NCBI RefSeq assembly: GCF_000802185.1 | Contig: NZ_KN676113.1 | Coordinates: 2,190,819-2,254,818, forward strand | Direction: 5' to 3' | DNA from: Belnapia sp. F-4-1 | GTDB lineage: Bacteria; Pseudomonadota; Alphaproteobacteria; Acetobacterales; Acetobacteraceae | Length of the DNA: 64,000 bases | In this document: piece by piece, positions 9,444 through 19,283 of the stretch | How the letters are laid out: the number at the start of each line of letters is the position of its first letter | Numbering within the stretch: position 1 is the first letter of the stretch | Made by a program: the position numbers and the translations under genes | The notes under the pieces: model-generated | Told to the model about the DNA's origin: nothing | What the model saw: the letters and a program-made list of their open reading frames with translations, nothing else | The model's database searches: none

Positions 9444-9575
9444 ATGCATTACCGCCACCTGCGGGCCGCCGTCGCCGGCCTGCCCGGCCGCCGGACGGCG
9501 CTCGGCGACCGGAGCCACGTCGCCGGCGGCGGTGCGGTGCGGTTCGCGGTCCACCAAGCCTTCATCCTCGCCTGA
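9444..9575 (+). CDS. Small 43-aa ORF, possible leader peptide coupled to the next gene
   Basis: Runs from an ATG preceded by a strong AGGAGGG at 9431-9437 to a TGA at 9573-9575 that overlaps the next ATG as TGATG. The product is rich in Arg, His, Ala and Gly, with no recognised family or membrane segment. The good ribosome site and the overlap suggest it is translated and couples to the downstream flavoprotein, which has no obvious ribosome site of its own. It could instead be an upstream extension caused by chance open frame in GC-rich DNA. Confidence 0.4.
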   Translation: MHYRHLRAAVAGLPGRRTALGDRSHVAGGGAVRFAVHQAFILA

Positions 9576-10747
9576 TGCCCTACGACGCCATCATCCTCGG
9601 CGCCGGCGCCGCCGGGCTGATGGCGGCCGTCAGCGCCGGGCGGCGCGGCCGGCGGGTCCTGGTGCTCGACCACGCGCCGGAGGCCGGGCGGAAGATCCTC
9701 ATTTCCGGCGGCGGGCGCTGCAACTTCACCAACCTCCATTGCGCGCCGGACCGCTTCCTCTCCACCAACCCGCATTTCGCCCGCTCGGCGCTCGCGCGCT
9801 ACACCCAGCACGACTTCATCGCGCTGGTGCGGCGGCACGGCATCGCCTTCCACGAGAAGACGCTCGGGCAGCTCTTCTGCGACGGCTCGGCGCGGGCGGT
9901 GGTAGCGATGCTGCTGGCGGAATGCGCCGCGGCCGGCGTGGAGCTGCGGCTCGGCCAGCGCGTCACCGGCGTGGAGAAGGCAGACGGCTTCCGCGTCGCC
10001 ACCGAGCGTGGCGATGTTTCGGCGCCGGCCCTGGTGCTGGCGGCGGGCGGCCTTTCCATCCCGAAGATGGGCGCGACCGGCCTTGCCCATGACATCGCCC
10101 GCCGCTTCGGCTTGCCCCTTGTTGCGCCGCGGCCCGGCCTGGTGCCGCTGACCTTCGAGGGCGAGGCGCTGGCGCTGATGCGCCCGCTCTCCGGCCTCGC
10201 CCTGCCTTCCATCGCCCGCTGCGGCAAGCGCGCCTTCCCGGAGGCGATGCTGTTCACGCATCGCGGCCTCTCGGGCCCGGCGATCCTGCAGATCTCCTCC
10301 TTCTGGCGGGAGGGCGAAGCCATCGCCCTCGACCTGCTGCCGCAGCTCGACGCCGCGACCCTGCTGCGCGAGCGCAAGCGCGCCCGGCCCAGGGCCGAGC
10401 CGAAGACGGTGCTTGGCGAGCTGCTGCCCGCGCGCCTCGCCGCCGCCATGGCCGAGACGCATCTGCCGGCGAAGCCCATGGCGGAGCTGCCGGATCGGAC
10501 GCTCGATGCGCTTGCCGGAATGCTGAAGCGGTGGGAGCTGCGGCCCGCCGGTACGGAGGGCTATGCCAAGGCCGAGGTGACGCTCGGCGGCGTCGATACC
10601 GCCGCGCTGTCCTCCCGCACGATGGAGGCCAAGTCCGTCCCCGGCCTCTTCGTCATCGGCGAGGCGGTGGACGTCACCGGCTGGCTCGGCGGCTATAATT
10701 TCCAATGGGCCTGGAGCAGCGGCTGGGTCGCCGGCGAGGCGGTGTGA
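9575..10747 (+). CDS. BaiN/HI0933-type FAD-dependent oxidoreductase
   Basis: A 390-residue flavoprotein. It begins with the dinucleotide-binding motif AIILGAGAAGLMAA, followed by GRKILISGGGRCNFTN, which is highly characteristic of the HI0933/BaiN family (also labelled aminoacetone oxidase-like, TIGR00275). A late GLFVIGEAVDVTGWLGGYNFQWAWSSG block contacts FAD. Members are cytosolic and their physiological substrates are mostly unknown. Its start overlaps the stop of a 43-aa ORF. It converges on chrA with only 24 nt between the stops. Confidence 0.9.
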   Translation: MPYDAIILGAGAAGLMAAVSAGRRGRRVLVLDHAPEAGRKILISGGGRCNFTNLHCAPDRFLSTNPHFARSALARYTQHDFIALVRRHGIAFHEKTLGQLFCDGSARAVVAMLLAECAAAGVELRLGQRVTGVEKADGFRVATERGDVSAPALVLAAGGLSIPKMGATGLAHDIARRFGLPLVAPRPGLVPLTFEGEALALMRPLSGLALPSIARCGKRAFPEAMLFTHRGLSGPAILQISSFWREGEAIALDLLPQLDAATLLRERKRARPRAEPKTVLGELLPARLAAAMAETHLPAKPMAELPDRTLDALAGMLKRWELRPAGTEGYAKAEVTLGGVDTAALSSRTMEAKSVPGLFVIGEAVDVTGWLGGYNFQWAWSSGWVAGEAV

Positions 10748-10771
10748 TCGGGTTGCCGAAGGGCGATCCGG

Positions 10772-12085
10772 TCAACCAAACCCCGCCAGCAGCCAGTCCG
10801 CCGCCGGCTTCAGCACCAGCCCCGCGAGCGCCGTCAGCCCCAGCGTCCGCACCACGCCGAGCTTCATCCGGAACAGCGCCACCCCCGCCAGCGCCGCCAG
10901 CAGCAGCGCCAGCGAGTCGAGGCTGCTGACGACCGGCACCTCCAGCCGCATCGGCCCGAGCGGGACCTCGCGGATGACGCGGAACAGCACCCGCAGCCCG
11001 AACCACAGCGCCAGGTTGGCGATGACGCCGACCGCCGCCGCCGTCACCCCGGCCAGTGCCCCGCGCAGCCGCGGCATGTCGTGCAGCCGCTCCACATAGG
11101 GGGCGCCGAGGAAGATCCAGGCGAAGCATGGCAGGAACGTCACCCACAGCACCACCAGCGACCCGAGCGTTCCGCCCGCCATGTAGCCGACGAATTGCAG
11201 CACGAGGATCAGCGGCCCCGGCGTCGTCTCGGCAAGCCCCAGCCCGGCCAGCATCTGGTCGGCCGAGAGCCAGCGATAGCCCTCCACCGCTTCCTGCGCG
11301 ACATAGGCGAGCACCGCATAAGCGCCGCCAAAGGTGACGACGGCCATCTTCGAAAAGAACCAGGCAAGGTCGCCAAGGAGGCCGCCCGACTGCATCAGCA
11401 GCACGACCGGCCAGAGCCAGAGCGCCAGCGCCACCAGCCCCGCCCGCCGCGCCGCGCCCGCCATGCGCGGGATGCGCCCTGGCTCCGCCGCGATCAGCGC
11501 GTCGAGCAGGGCAGGGGGACCGTCCTGCGCCCGGCCGTGCCCGCCACCGGCGAAGGCATCCGGCATCGCCAGCCCCGCCAGGGCCGCGGCCAGCACCACC
11601 ACCGGAAACGGCAGGCCGAAGAGGAAGAGCGCAAGGAAGGCCGCCCCGGCCAGCAGCCAGGGCACCGTACCCTTCAGCGCCCGCCGGGCGACGCGCAGCA
11701 GCGCCTCCACCACCAGCACCAGCACGGCGCATTTCAGGCCGAAGAACAGCGCCGCCACCAGCGGCACCTCGCCGAAGGCGGCGTAGATGGCCGAGAGCAC
11801 CAGCATCACCGCCGCGCCGGGCAGGATGAAGAGCAGCCCCGCCGCGACGCCGCCACGCACGCCATGCATCAGCCAGCCGAGATAGGTGGCGAGCTGCTGC
11901 GCCTCCGGCCCCGGCAGCAGCGTGCAGAAATTCAGCGCATGCAGGAAGCGTGCGTCGGACACCCAGCGCCGCTGCTCGACCACCTCGCGGTGCATCAGGG
12001 CGATCTGGCCGGCGGGTCCGCCGAAGGAAAGGAAGCCGATGCGCAGCCAGACGCGGAGCGCATCGGAGAAGGAGGGGAAGGTCAT
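10772..12085 (-). CDS. chrA: Chromate transporter ChrA (two CHR domains)
   Basis: A 437-residue polytopic membrane protein with two homologous halves. The first has FLSFGGPAGQIALM and NFCTLLPGPEAQQLATYLG; the second has AVVTFGGAYAVLAYVAQ and TTPGPLILVLQFVGY. These are the CHR-domain signatures of chromate/sulfate-type efflux or exchange carriers, and the length fits the long-chain ChrA type (about 400 residues). About ten membrane helices are evident. No chrB-type regulator lies next to it. Chromate as the true substrate is family knowledge, not shown here. Confidence 0.93.
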   Translation of the reverse strand: MTFPSFSDALRVWLRIGFLSFGGPAGQIALMHREVVEQRRWVSDARFLHALNFCTLLPGPEAQQLATYLGWLMHGVRGGVAAGLLFILPGAAVMLVLSAIYAAFGEVPLVAALFFGLKCAVLVLVVEALLRVARRALKGTVPWLLAGAAFLALFLFGLPFPVVVLAAALAGLAMPDAFAGGGHGRAQDGPPALLDALIAAEPGRIPRMAGAARRAGLVALALWLWPVVLLMQSGGLLGDLAWFFSKMAVVTFGGAYAVLAYVAQEAVEGYRWLSADQMLAGLGLAETTPGPLILVLQFVGYMAGGTLGSLVVLWVTFLPCFAWIFLGAPYVERLHDMPRLRGALAGVTAAAVGVIANLALWFGLRVLFRVIREVPLGPMRLEVPVVSSLDSLALLLAALAGVALFRMKLGVVRTLGLTALAGLVLKPAADWLLAGFG

Positions 12086-12103
12086 GTCCCGCTGTAGCAG
12101 GAC

Positions 12104-12140
12104 AGAAAAGATCCGGGGAAGGCTCTGCCCACCCCGGATC
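12104..12140 (-). terminator. Intrinsic terminator of the Mn-catalase gene
   Basis: On the minus strand GATCCGGGG (12140-12132) pairs perfectly with CCCCGGATC (12118-12110) over a 13-nt loop. The run CTTTTCTG follows directly as the U-tract. It begins 8 nt after the catalase stop and precedes the chrA start, separating the two minus-strand genes. Confidence 0.8.
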
Positions 12141-12148
12141 CGTGACAG

Positions 12149-13027
12149 TCAGGCGACGCTCGGCGTGCCGCCGGCCAGCGGGTCGTTGGCCGCGAGCGGC
12201 GAGGCGCTGATCTGGTCGGACTGCGCGCCGCTGTCGGGGCGCGGCGGCGCCAGGCTCGGTACCCCGCCGAGCGGCTCCGACTTCATCGGGCTGAACTGCC
12301 CCTTGCCGTCGATCGAGGTGCCCTCGGTCCAGCGCCCGGCCGGCACCTGCCCGTCGATGCGATGGCCGAAATAGGCGTAGGAGAACTGCGTCGCCTCCTG
12401 CTCCTGCGGGAAGCTGTTCGGCACCGGGAGGTTCGCCGTCGATCCGCCCAGCTCCTCGATCACCGCCAGCCATTGCTGCTGGTGCATGGTGTCGCGGGCG
12501 ATGAGGAAGGAGAGCATGTCCTTCATCCCCGCGTCCTCGGTCATGTTGTAGAGCCGCGTGGCCAGCACGCGCCCGGTCGCCTCGGCGGCAACGTTGGCGT
12601 ACATGTCGGCGGCGATGTTGCCGCTGGCATAGACATGGCTCGCGTTGAACGGCACGCCGTTGCTGTTTTCGGGCGTCGCCGCGAGGCCGGTCGAGAGGAT
12701 GTGGCGCATGTTGATGCCCGACAGCACCGCGCCCGCCACCGGATCGGCCGCGACCTCCTCCTGGAAGGAGAGTGGCGCGCCCTCGAGGTTCAGCGCCACG
12801 GCGGTCGAGAGCATCTCGATGTGGCCGATCTCCTCGGTGCCGGTGTTGATCAGCATGTCGCGGTACTTCTGCGGGCCGCGGCTGCCCCAGCCCTGGAAAA
12901 GATACTGCATCATCACGCGGATCTCGCCCTCGACGCCGCCGATCGCCTGTTGCAGGGCGCGGGCAAAGACCGGGTTGGGGCGCTCGACGCGAACCGGGTA
13001 TTGCAGCTTGCCGTCGGTATAGAACAT
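12149..13027 (-). CDS. Manganese (non-haem) catalase
   Basis: Decomposes hydrogen peroxide with a dinuclear manganese centre. A 292-residue protein. The ligand residues fall almost exactly where they do in the Lactobacillus plantarum enzyme: Glu35 (GVEGEIRVMMQYLF), Glu66 and His69 (TEEIGHIEM), Glu149 (ANVAAEATGR) and His182 (ARDTMHQQQW). The start at 13027 has GGAGGTCC just upstream. The C-terminal 70 residues are a Pro/Ser/Ala-rich tail. A promoter matching the EcfG consensus lies upstream, so expression under general stress is likely. Confidence 0.95.
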   Translation of the reverse strand: MFYTDGKLQYPVRVERPNPVFARALQQAIGGVEGEIRVMMQYLFQGWGSRGPQKYRDMLINTGTEEIGHIEMLSTAVALNLEGAPLSFQEEVAADPVAGAVLSGINMRHILSTGLAATPENSNGVPFNASHVYASGNIAADMYANVAAEATGRVLATRLYNMTEDAGMKDMLSFLIARDTMHQQQWLAVIEELGGSTANLPVPNSFPQEQEATQFSYAYFGHRIDGQVPAGRWTEGTSIDGKGQFSPMKSEPLGGVPSLAPPRPDSGAQSDQISASPLAANDPLAGGTPSVA

Positions 13028-13095
13028 GTGGACCTCCAGGCCGGGTTGTCCTGACCGAACCGGTGGCACCGGCAGGGGTTCGTGCCGAAGCGGGC

Positions 13096-13120
13096 AACGA
13101 GCCTCGATCTTCCGTGTTCC
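13096..13120 (-). promoter_or_regulatory. EcfG-type (general stress sigma factor) promoter for Mn-catalase
   Basis: On the minus strand GGAAC (13120-13116) is followed after exactly 17 nt by GTT (13098-13096). This matches the alphaproteobacterial EcfG consensus GGAAC-N16/17-GTT. It lies about 70 nt upstream of the catalase ATG, with a strong ribosome site in between. Confidence 0.65.
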
Positions 13121-13184
13121 GTGAAGTCCCAACGCGCAATGTACGAATTCGGCCTATCGCAGCAGGCGCAAAAGGAGTCTCGCC

Positions 13185-13505
13185 ATGACGAAGGATGAGT
13201 TGATCGCCTGGGCCATGTCCAATGGCTGGGTGATGATCGCCGGCAATCCCAGCCTCACCAAGCCCTCCTCGCCGAAGGAAGCCATCGTGCGGATGGTGAT
13301 GAAGGCGACCGTCGTGCATATCGAGGTGAAGAAGCCCGCCGGAAAATGGGAGAAATTCACCGGGGAGAGCTACGCGAAGGTCACTGCGGACGAGGAGACC
13401 GGCATTCCGCTCGGCCTCGGCCTCGACACGATCCCCGGCTTCCGCATGCTGATGCAGGAGAACCGGGACCGTGCCGTCTTTGCGAAGATGACGGGGAAGG
13501 GCTGA
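13185..13505 (+). CDS. Hypothetical protein, 106 aa
   Basis: A lysine-rich soluble protein with no membrane segment or signal. It starts at an ATG preceded by AAAGGAG at 13170-13176. The sequence has an N-terminal helical stretch (DELIAWAMSNGWVMI) and a middle strand pattern (VVHIEVKKPAGKW). I do not recognise the family. It is divergent from the Mn-catalase, sharing a 157-nt intergenic region, and converges on the aldo/keto reductase with a 3-nt gap. Codon use and the ribosome site indicate a real gene. Confidence 0.7.
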   Translation: MTKDELIAWAMSNGWVMIAGNPSLTKPSSPKEAIVRMVMKATVVHIEVKKPAGKWEKFTGESYAKVTADEETGIPLGLGLDTIPGFRMLMQENRDRAVFAKMTGKG

Positions 13506-13508
13506 GTT

Positions 13509-14459
13509 CTACTCCGCGCTTGCCTCGTCCAGCGCCGCCACCTGCGCCGGGCTGAGCCCGAGCGCCGTCGCCCCCAGCAGATCCTCCAGCTGGTCGAAGC
13601 TGGTGGCGCTGGCGATCGGCGCCGTCACCGTGGGCTTCGCCAGCAGCCAGGCGATGGCCACCTGCGCCGGCGTCGCCGCCACCTCGCCGGCCACGGCATC
13701 GAGCGCCGCCAGCACCTTCAGCCCGCGCGGCGTCAGGTACTTGCCCATGTTGCCGCCGCGCTTGCTCTTGCCGAAATCCGCCTCCGACCGGTACTTGCCG
13801 CTGAGGAAGCCCGAGGCCAGCGCATAATAGTTGATGACGCCGATGCCCTCCGCCCGGCAGAGCGGCTCCAGCGCCTCTTCGAAGACCTTGCGGTCCATCA
13901 GGTTGTAGAGCGGCTGCAAGGTCTCGTAGCGCGGCAGGCCGTTCTTGGCGCTCACCTCCAGCGCCTCCTTCAGCCGCGGCGCGCTGTAGTTGGAGGCGCC
14001 GATCGCCCGCACCTTGCCCGCCTTGATGAGGTCGGCGAAGGCGCCGAGCGTCTCCTCCAGCGGCACCGTCTCGTCATCCTTGTGCGCCTGGTAGAGATCG
14101 ATGACATCGGTCTGCAGCCGGCGGAGGCTCGCCTCTACCTCCTTCACGATCCAGTCGCGCGACAGGCCCTGGTCGCCAGAGCCCATCTTCATCCCGACCT
14201 TGGTGGCGATGACGACCTGGCTGCGCTTGCCGCTCGCCTTCAGCCACTCGCCGATGATGGTCTCGCTCTCGCCGCCCTGATGGCCCGGCGCCCAGGCGGA
14301 GTACACGTCCGCCGTGTCGATGGCATAAAGCCCGGCATCCACCAGCCGGTCGAGGATGCGGTGCGACTGGGCCGTGTCGATGGTCCAGCCGAAGACATTG
14401 CCGCCGAACATCAGCGGCGGCACCTTGATGCCGGACCGCCCCAGGCTGCGCTCTTCCAT
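13509..14459 (-). CDS. Aldo/keto reductase
   Basis: A 316-residue NADPH-dependent oxidoreductase with the TIM-barrel AKR signatures: AIDTADVYSAWAPG with Asp and catalytic Tyr, VVIATKVGMKMG with the catalytic Lys, and IDLYQAHKDDETV with the catalytic His. The C-terminal VAIAWLLAKPTVTAPIASATSF block binds cofactor. It resembles the YajO/Tas-like subgroup. Substrate unknown; reduction of carbonyl compounds in the cytosol is expected. It stands alone between convergent and tandem neighbours. Confidence 0.92.
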   Translation of the reverse strand: MEERSLGRSGIKVPPLMFGGNVFGWTIDTAQSHRILDRLVDAGLYAIDTADVYSAWAPGHQGGESETIIGEWLKASGKRSQVVIATKVGMKMGSGDQGLSRDWIVKEVEASLRRLQTDVIDLYQAHKDDETVPLEETLGAFADLIKAGKVRAIGASNYSAPRLKEALEVSAKNGLPRYETLQPLYNLMDRKVFEEALEPLCRAEGIGVINYYALASGFLSGKYRSEADFGKSKRGGNMGKYLTPRGLKVLAALDAVAGEVAATPAQVAIAWLLAKPTVTAPIASATSFDQLEDLLGATALGLSPAQVAALDEASAE

Positions 14460-14510
14460 GCCCTGTCTCCCCTTATGCGAGGAGGAGCATGGGGTCGCCC
14501 CCCGGCGATG

Positions 14511-15668
14511 TCAGCCCTTCATCAACCCGGCCGCCGTCAGCGCCTTGCGGATCACCCCATTCGGGTCGATCGAGGTAAGCTTGATCCCGCCCAGGCTGAA
14601 ATCCTCCTCCGCCGCCGGCTGCTCCGCCCGGTTCCCCTCTTGGTCGATGACCGTGCGGGGCGTGGACCCATTGGCCGAACGCGCCTGGCCCTTCGGCCGC
14701 TCCACCGGCTGCGTCACCGGCAAGCCAAAGAACTCGGCGATGGCGGCGGTGGAGCCGATCCCGGCCTGGAGGAAGAAGGGCCCCGCCTGGCCGATGCCGC
14801 TGCTATCCAGTGGCACGCCATGCGCCATGCCGGCAATGATATGGTGCTCCAGCACCACCCGCCCCCCGGCATCCTGCCAAGCCAGCGCCCGGTGCGCCCC
14901 GTTGCCGGACTCGACCGGCGCCCCGGTGGTGCCATGCAGCGCCGCCCATTGCCGCGCCAGCTGCTCGCCATTCACCGGCCGCACAGTCGTATCTGCATCG
15001 CCCTGCCAGATGGAGACGCGCGGCCAGGGCCCCCGATGCGGCGAGGCCGCCCGCACCAGGGCCGCCCAGTCCGCCGCCGCGCGCGGCCTGCCGCTGGCCA
15101 TCGCCTCGAAGGCCTCCGGCATGCTGGTCGCCGCGCCGTAAGGCAGGCCGGCGATGATGGCGCCGGCGGCGAAATCCTCCGGATAGGTGGCGAGCAGGTT
15201 GGCCGCCATCGCCCCGCCGGCCGAGAGCCCGGTGACGAAGACCCGTTTCGGGTCGATCCCCCGCGTCGCCACCATGTGCTGGATGGCGGAATGGATGGAG
15301 GCGACCTCGCCCTGGCCGCGCGTGGCATCGCCCGCCTCGAACCAGTTGAAGCAGCGATTGGCGTTGTTCGCCTGCCGCTGCTCCGGCAGCAGCAGGGCGA
15401 AGCCCCCGGCCTCGGCGAGCGCCGTCCAGCCGGTGCCTACGGCATAGCCCGCCGCCGTCTGGGTGCAGCCATGCAGCGCGACCACCAGCGGCGCGCCCTG
15501 CGGCAGGCCCTCCGGCAGATAGGCCAGCATGCGGACCGACCCCGGATCGGGCCCGAAGCCGGCCAGTTCGACGAGGTCGCCTTCATCCGTCGCGGCGCCG
15601 GCCGCGGCGCTCATCCTGGCCTGCGACTGGCGAACCAAGTCGGACAGGCGGCTGCGCATCTGGTTCAA
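14511..15668 (-). CDS. PHB depolymerase-family esterase (LpqC-like alpha/beta hydrolase)
   Basis: A serine hydrolase of about 385 residues. VVALHGCTQTAAGYAVGTGW forms the oxyanion region, VFVTGLSAGGAMAANLL holds the nucleophile Ser, WQGDADTTV the Asp and IIAGMAHGVPL the His. Family members act on poly(3-hydroxybutyrate) or ester substrates. A TTG at 15668 is preferred because AAGGA lies 7 nt upstream of it. An ATG at 15659 and a more upstream ATG at 15713 are alternatives. No export signal is visible. The last 70 residues include a low-complexity linker and may be a small extra domain. Confidence 0.85.
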   Translation of the reverse strand: MNQMRSRLSDLVRQSQARMSAAAGAATDEGDLVELAGFGPDPGSVRMLAYLPEGLPQGAPLVVALHGCTQTAAGYAVGTGWTALAEAGGFALLLPEQRQANNANRCFNWFEAGDATRGQGEVASIHSAIQHMVATRGIDPKRVFVTGLSAGGAMAANLLATYPEDFAAGAIIAGLPYGAATSMPEAFEAMASGRPRAAADWAALVRAASPHRGPWPRVSIWQGDADTTVRPVNGEQLARQWAALHGTTGAPVESGNGAHRALAWQDAGGRVVLEHHIIAGMAHGVPLDSSGIGQAGPFFLQAGIGSTAAIAEFFGLPVTQPVERPKGQARSANGSTPRTVIDQEGNRAEQPAAEEDFSLGGIKLTSIDPNGVIRKALTAAGLMKG

Positions 15669-15789
15669 AGGCTGATCCTTTCGGGCGGTGGTGCGGAATG
15701 GCCCGCGTCTCATGCGACCCTAGCGTATCGGTACGGCCCGGGTTTCGCTGCACTGCAACATGGGCTTTCGTATCCTCGCATTCCAGGCT

Positions 15790-15814
15790 GCAACGCCAAG
15801 CGGTCATGAACGTT
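15790..15814 (+). promoter_or_regulatory. Possible variant EcfG-type promoter for the DUF3072 gene
   Basis: GCAAC (15790-15794) and GTT (15812-15814) are separated by exactly 17 nt, one mismatch from the EcfG consensus GGAAC. The GTT is 27 nt before the ATG at 15841. The spacing is right, but the -35 mismatch makes this weaker than the two perfect matches elsewhere in the window. Confidence 0.35.
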
Positions 15815-15840
15815 AAGGGAACACGATCAAGGAGCTTTCC

Positions 15841-16059
15841 ATGACCGAGAACCCGAAGACCGACGCCGAGCCCGGCTCGAACACCATCAAGGACCCGGAT
15901 GACTGGACCACCGGCGACGAGAAGATGACCGGCGCCCAGGCCAGCTACCTCAAGACCCTCAGCGAGGAAGCCGGCGAGGAATTCGATCCGGAGCTGACCA
16001 AGGCCGACGCCTCGCGCCGCATCGACGAGCTGCAGGCCAAGACAGGCCGGGGCAAGTAG
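15841..16059 (+). CDS. DUF3072 family small protein
   Basis: A 72-residue acidic, hydrophilic protein. Its C-terminal half, MTGAQASYLKTLSEEAGE then LTKADASRRIDELQ, matches the DUF3072 pattern seen in small proteins of Proteobacteria and Actinobacteria. AAGGAG at 15829-15834 supports the ATG. The function is unknown. A strong hairpin follows about 25 nt after the stop. Confidence 0.8.
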   Translation: MTENPKTDAEPGSNTIKDPDDWTTGDEKMTGAQASYLKTLSEEAGEEFDPELTKADASRRIDELQAKTGRGK

Positions 16060-16085
16060 CCTCCGCCCCGCTTGTCCCAGGGCGT

Positions 16086-16108
16086 CCCCCCATGCTTAAG
16101 CAGGGGGG
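16086..16108. terminator. Strong GC hairpin after the DUF3072 gene
   Basis: CCCCCC (16086-16091) pairs with GGGGGG (16103-16108) around the perfect palindrome TGCTTAAGCA (16093-16102), with a single unpaired A at 16092. There is no U-tract. It may end the DUF3072 transcript, act as an attenuator, or be a protein-binding site 30 nt before yejE. Confidence 0.45.
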
Positions 16109-16137
16109 ATGATCCTGGACAGGCGCCCGACCAGCCG

Positions 16138-17168
16138 ATGAGCCCGCTGAATGCGCGACGGCTGGCGAATTTCCGCGCGAACCGGCGCGGCTGGTGGTCC
16201 CTCTGGATCTTCGCCGCGCTCTTCCTCGTCACCCTCTTCGCCGAATTCATCGCCAACGACCGGCCGCTGGTCGCGCAGGTTGATGGCCGCTGGTTCGTCC
16301 CCGTCCTCGCCGACTATGCCGAGAGCGACATCCTCCCCGACGGGCTCCCCACCGAGGCCGATTGGCACGACTCGGCCCTGGTCGAGGACATCGCCCGCCG
16401 CGGCGGCTGGATGCTCTGGCCCGCCATCCCCTATTCCTACGCGACGGTGGTGCGCGACCTCGGCCGCCCGGCGCCCTCGCCGCCCTCCGCCCGCAACTGG
16501 CTCGGCACCGACGACCAGGCGCGCGACGTTCTGGCGCGCGTCATCTACGGCTTCCGCATCTCGGTGCTGTTCGGCTTCACGCTGACCATCCTCGGCTCGG
16601 CCATCGGCATCGCCGCCGGCGCGGTGCAGGGCTTCTACGGCGGCCTCACCGACCTGCTCTTCCAGCGCTTCATCGAGATCTGGTCGGGCATGCCGCAGCT
16701 CTTCCTGCTGATCATCCTCGCCAGCATCATCCAGCCGAGCTTCTGGATCCTGCTTGCCTTCCTCCTCGCCTTCTCCTGGATGGCGCTGACCGGCGTGGTA
16801 CGCGCCGAATTCCTCCGCGGCCGCAACCTCGACTATGTCCGCGCCGCCCGCGCCCTCGGCGTCTCCGACACCCGCCTCATGGCCCGCCACATCCTGCCGA
16901 ACGCGATGGTGGCGACGCTCACCTTCCTGCCCTTCACCCTTTCGGGCAGCGTCACCATCCTCGCCTCGCTCGACTTCCTCGGCTTCGGCCTGCCGCCCGG
17001 GTCGCCCTCGCTCGGCGAGTTGCTGAGCCAGGGCAAGAACAACCTCCAGGCGCCCTGGCTCGCCTTCACCGGCTTCATCGTCCTCGGCGGCGTGCTGACC
17101 CTGCTGATCTTCGTCGGCGAGGCGGTGCGCGACGCGCTCGACCCGCGCAAGCTTCCGGGCGGCGGCCG

Positions 17169-17172
<4 letters not shown>
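16138..17172 (+). CDS. yejE: ABC transporter permease, YejE type
   Basis: A 344-residue inner-membrane permease of the peptide (family 5) ABC class. The long insert between the first helix and the core (DGRWFVPVLADYAESDILPDG, then ARRGGWMLWPAIPYSYATV) is characteristic of YejE. NWLGTDDQARDVLARVIYGF and the EAA-loop ARALGVSDTRLMARHILPNA are also present. YejABEF imports peptides such as microcin C in E. coli. Here yejA and yejB are not upstream. The ATG at 16138 is chosen; a TTG at 16072 is an alternative. It overlaps yejF by 4 nt. Confidence 0.9.
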
Positions 17173-18838
<1,666 letters not shown>

Positions 18839-18842
<4 letters not shown>

Positions 18843-19282
18843 CGGAATTGGAGCGGCTGCGCACCCTGATGGCGGCGGGGCAGGTGAAGCTCGGCGTGCA
18901 TATCCGCCGGATGAATTCGCCGGGCAGCCCGGTCTACCGCACCATGGAGAACGTGGCGCCGGCGGCCGCTATCCTCGCGCTGTCCTTTGGCAGCACCGTG
19001 CTGGTGCATTTCTATCTCGGCGCGGTGGTGCTGGCGGCCGGCTGCTGGTGGTGGCTGGCGAAGCAGCTGCCGAGGGTGAAGGACGGCGTTTTCGACCGCA
19101 CCGCCGCCCTCGTCCTCTCCGACGAGAAGCAATTCGATTTCTGGTGGTCGCAAGGCGTCCTCAGCCTCTACGCCCGCCTGGCGGATGGCGACGAGCGAGC
19201 GGCGACCTCCCGGCAGAACTGGCGGGACTGGGTGCGCGCCTTGCCCGAGGGGCTGCAGATACTCGAGCCGAAGGGGAAATAG
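18839..19282 (+). CDS. Hypothetical membrane protein, 147 aa
   Basis: An unrecognised protein whose ATG overlaps the yejF stop (ATGA). Residues about 40-75 form one long or two close hydrophobic segments (AAAILALSFGSTVLVHFYLGAV, then a WWWL patch), suggesting a membrane hairpin. The C-terminal half is soluble and rich in Trp and charged residues. Its coupling to yejF and to the ghrA-like gene one base downstream implies cotranscription. The role is unknown. Confidence 0.65.
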
Positions 19283-19283
19283 G

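Noticed and set aside
10674-13319. 881-codon minus-strand open frame spanning chrA and Mn-catalase
   Set aside because: It crosses two clear genes and their terminator in another frame; its product is Arg/Gly/Ala-rich with no domain.
10772-13505. A phage or integrated element around chrA and Mn-catalase
   Set aside because: No integrase, phage gene or flanking repeat is seen, and composition matches the surroundings.
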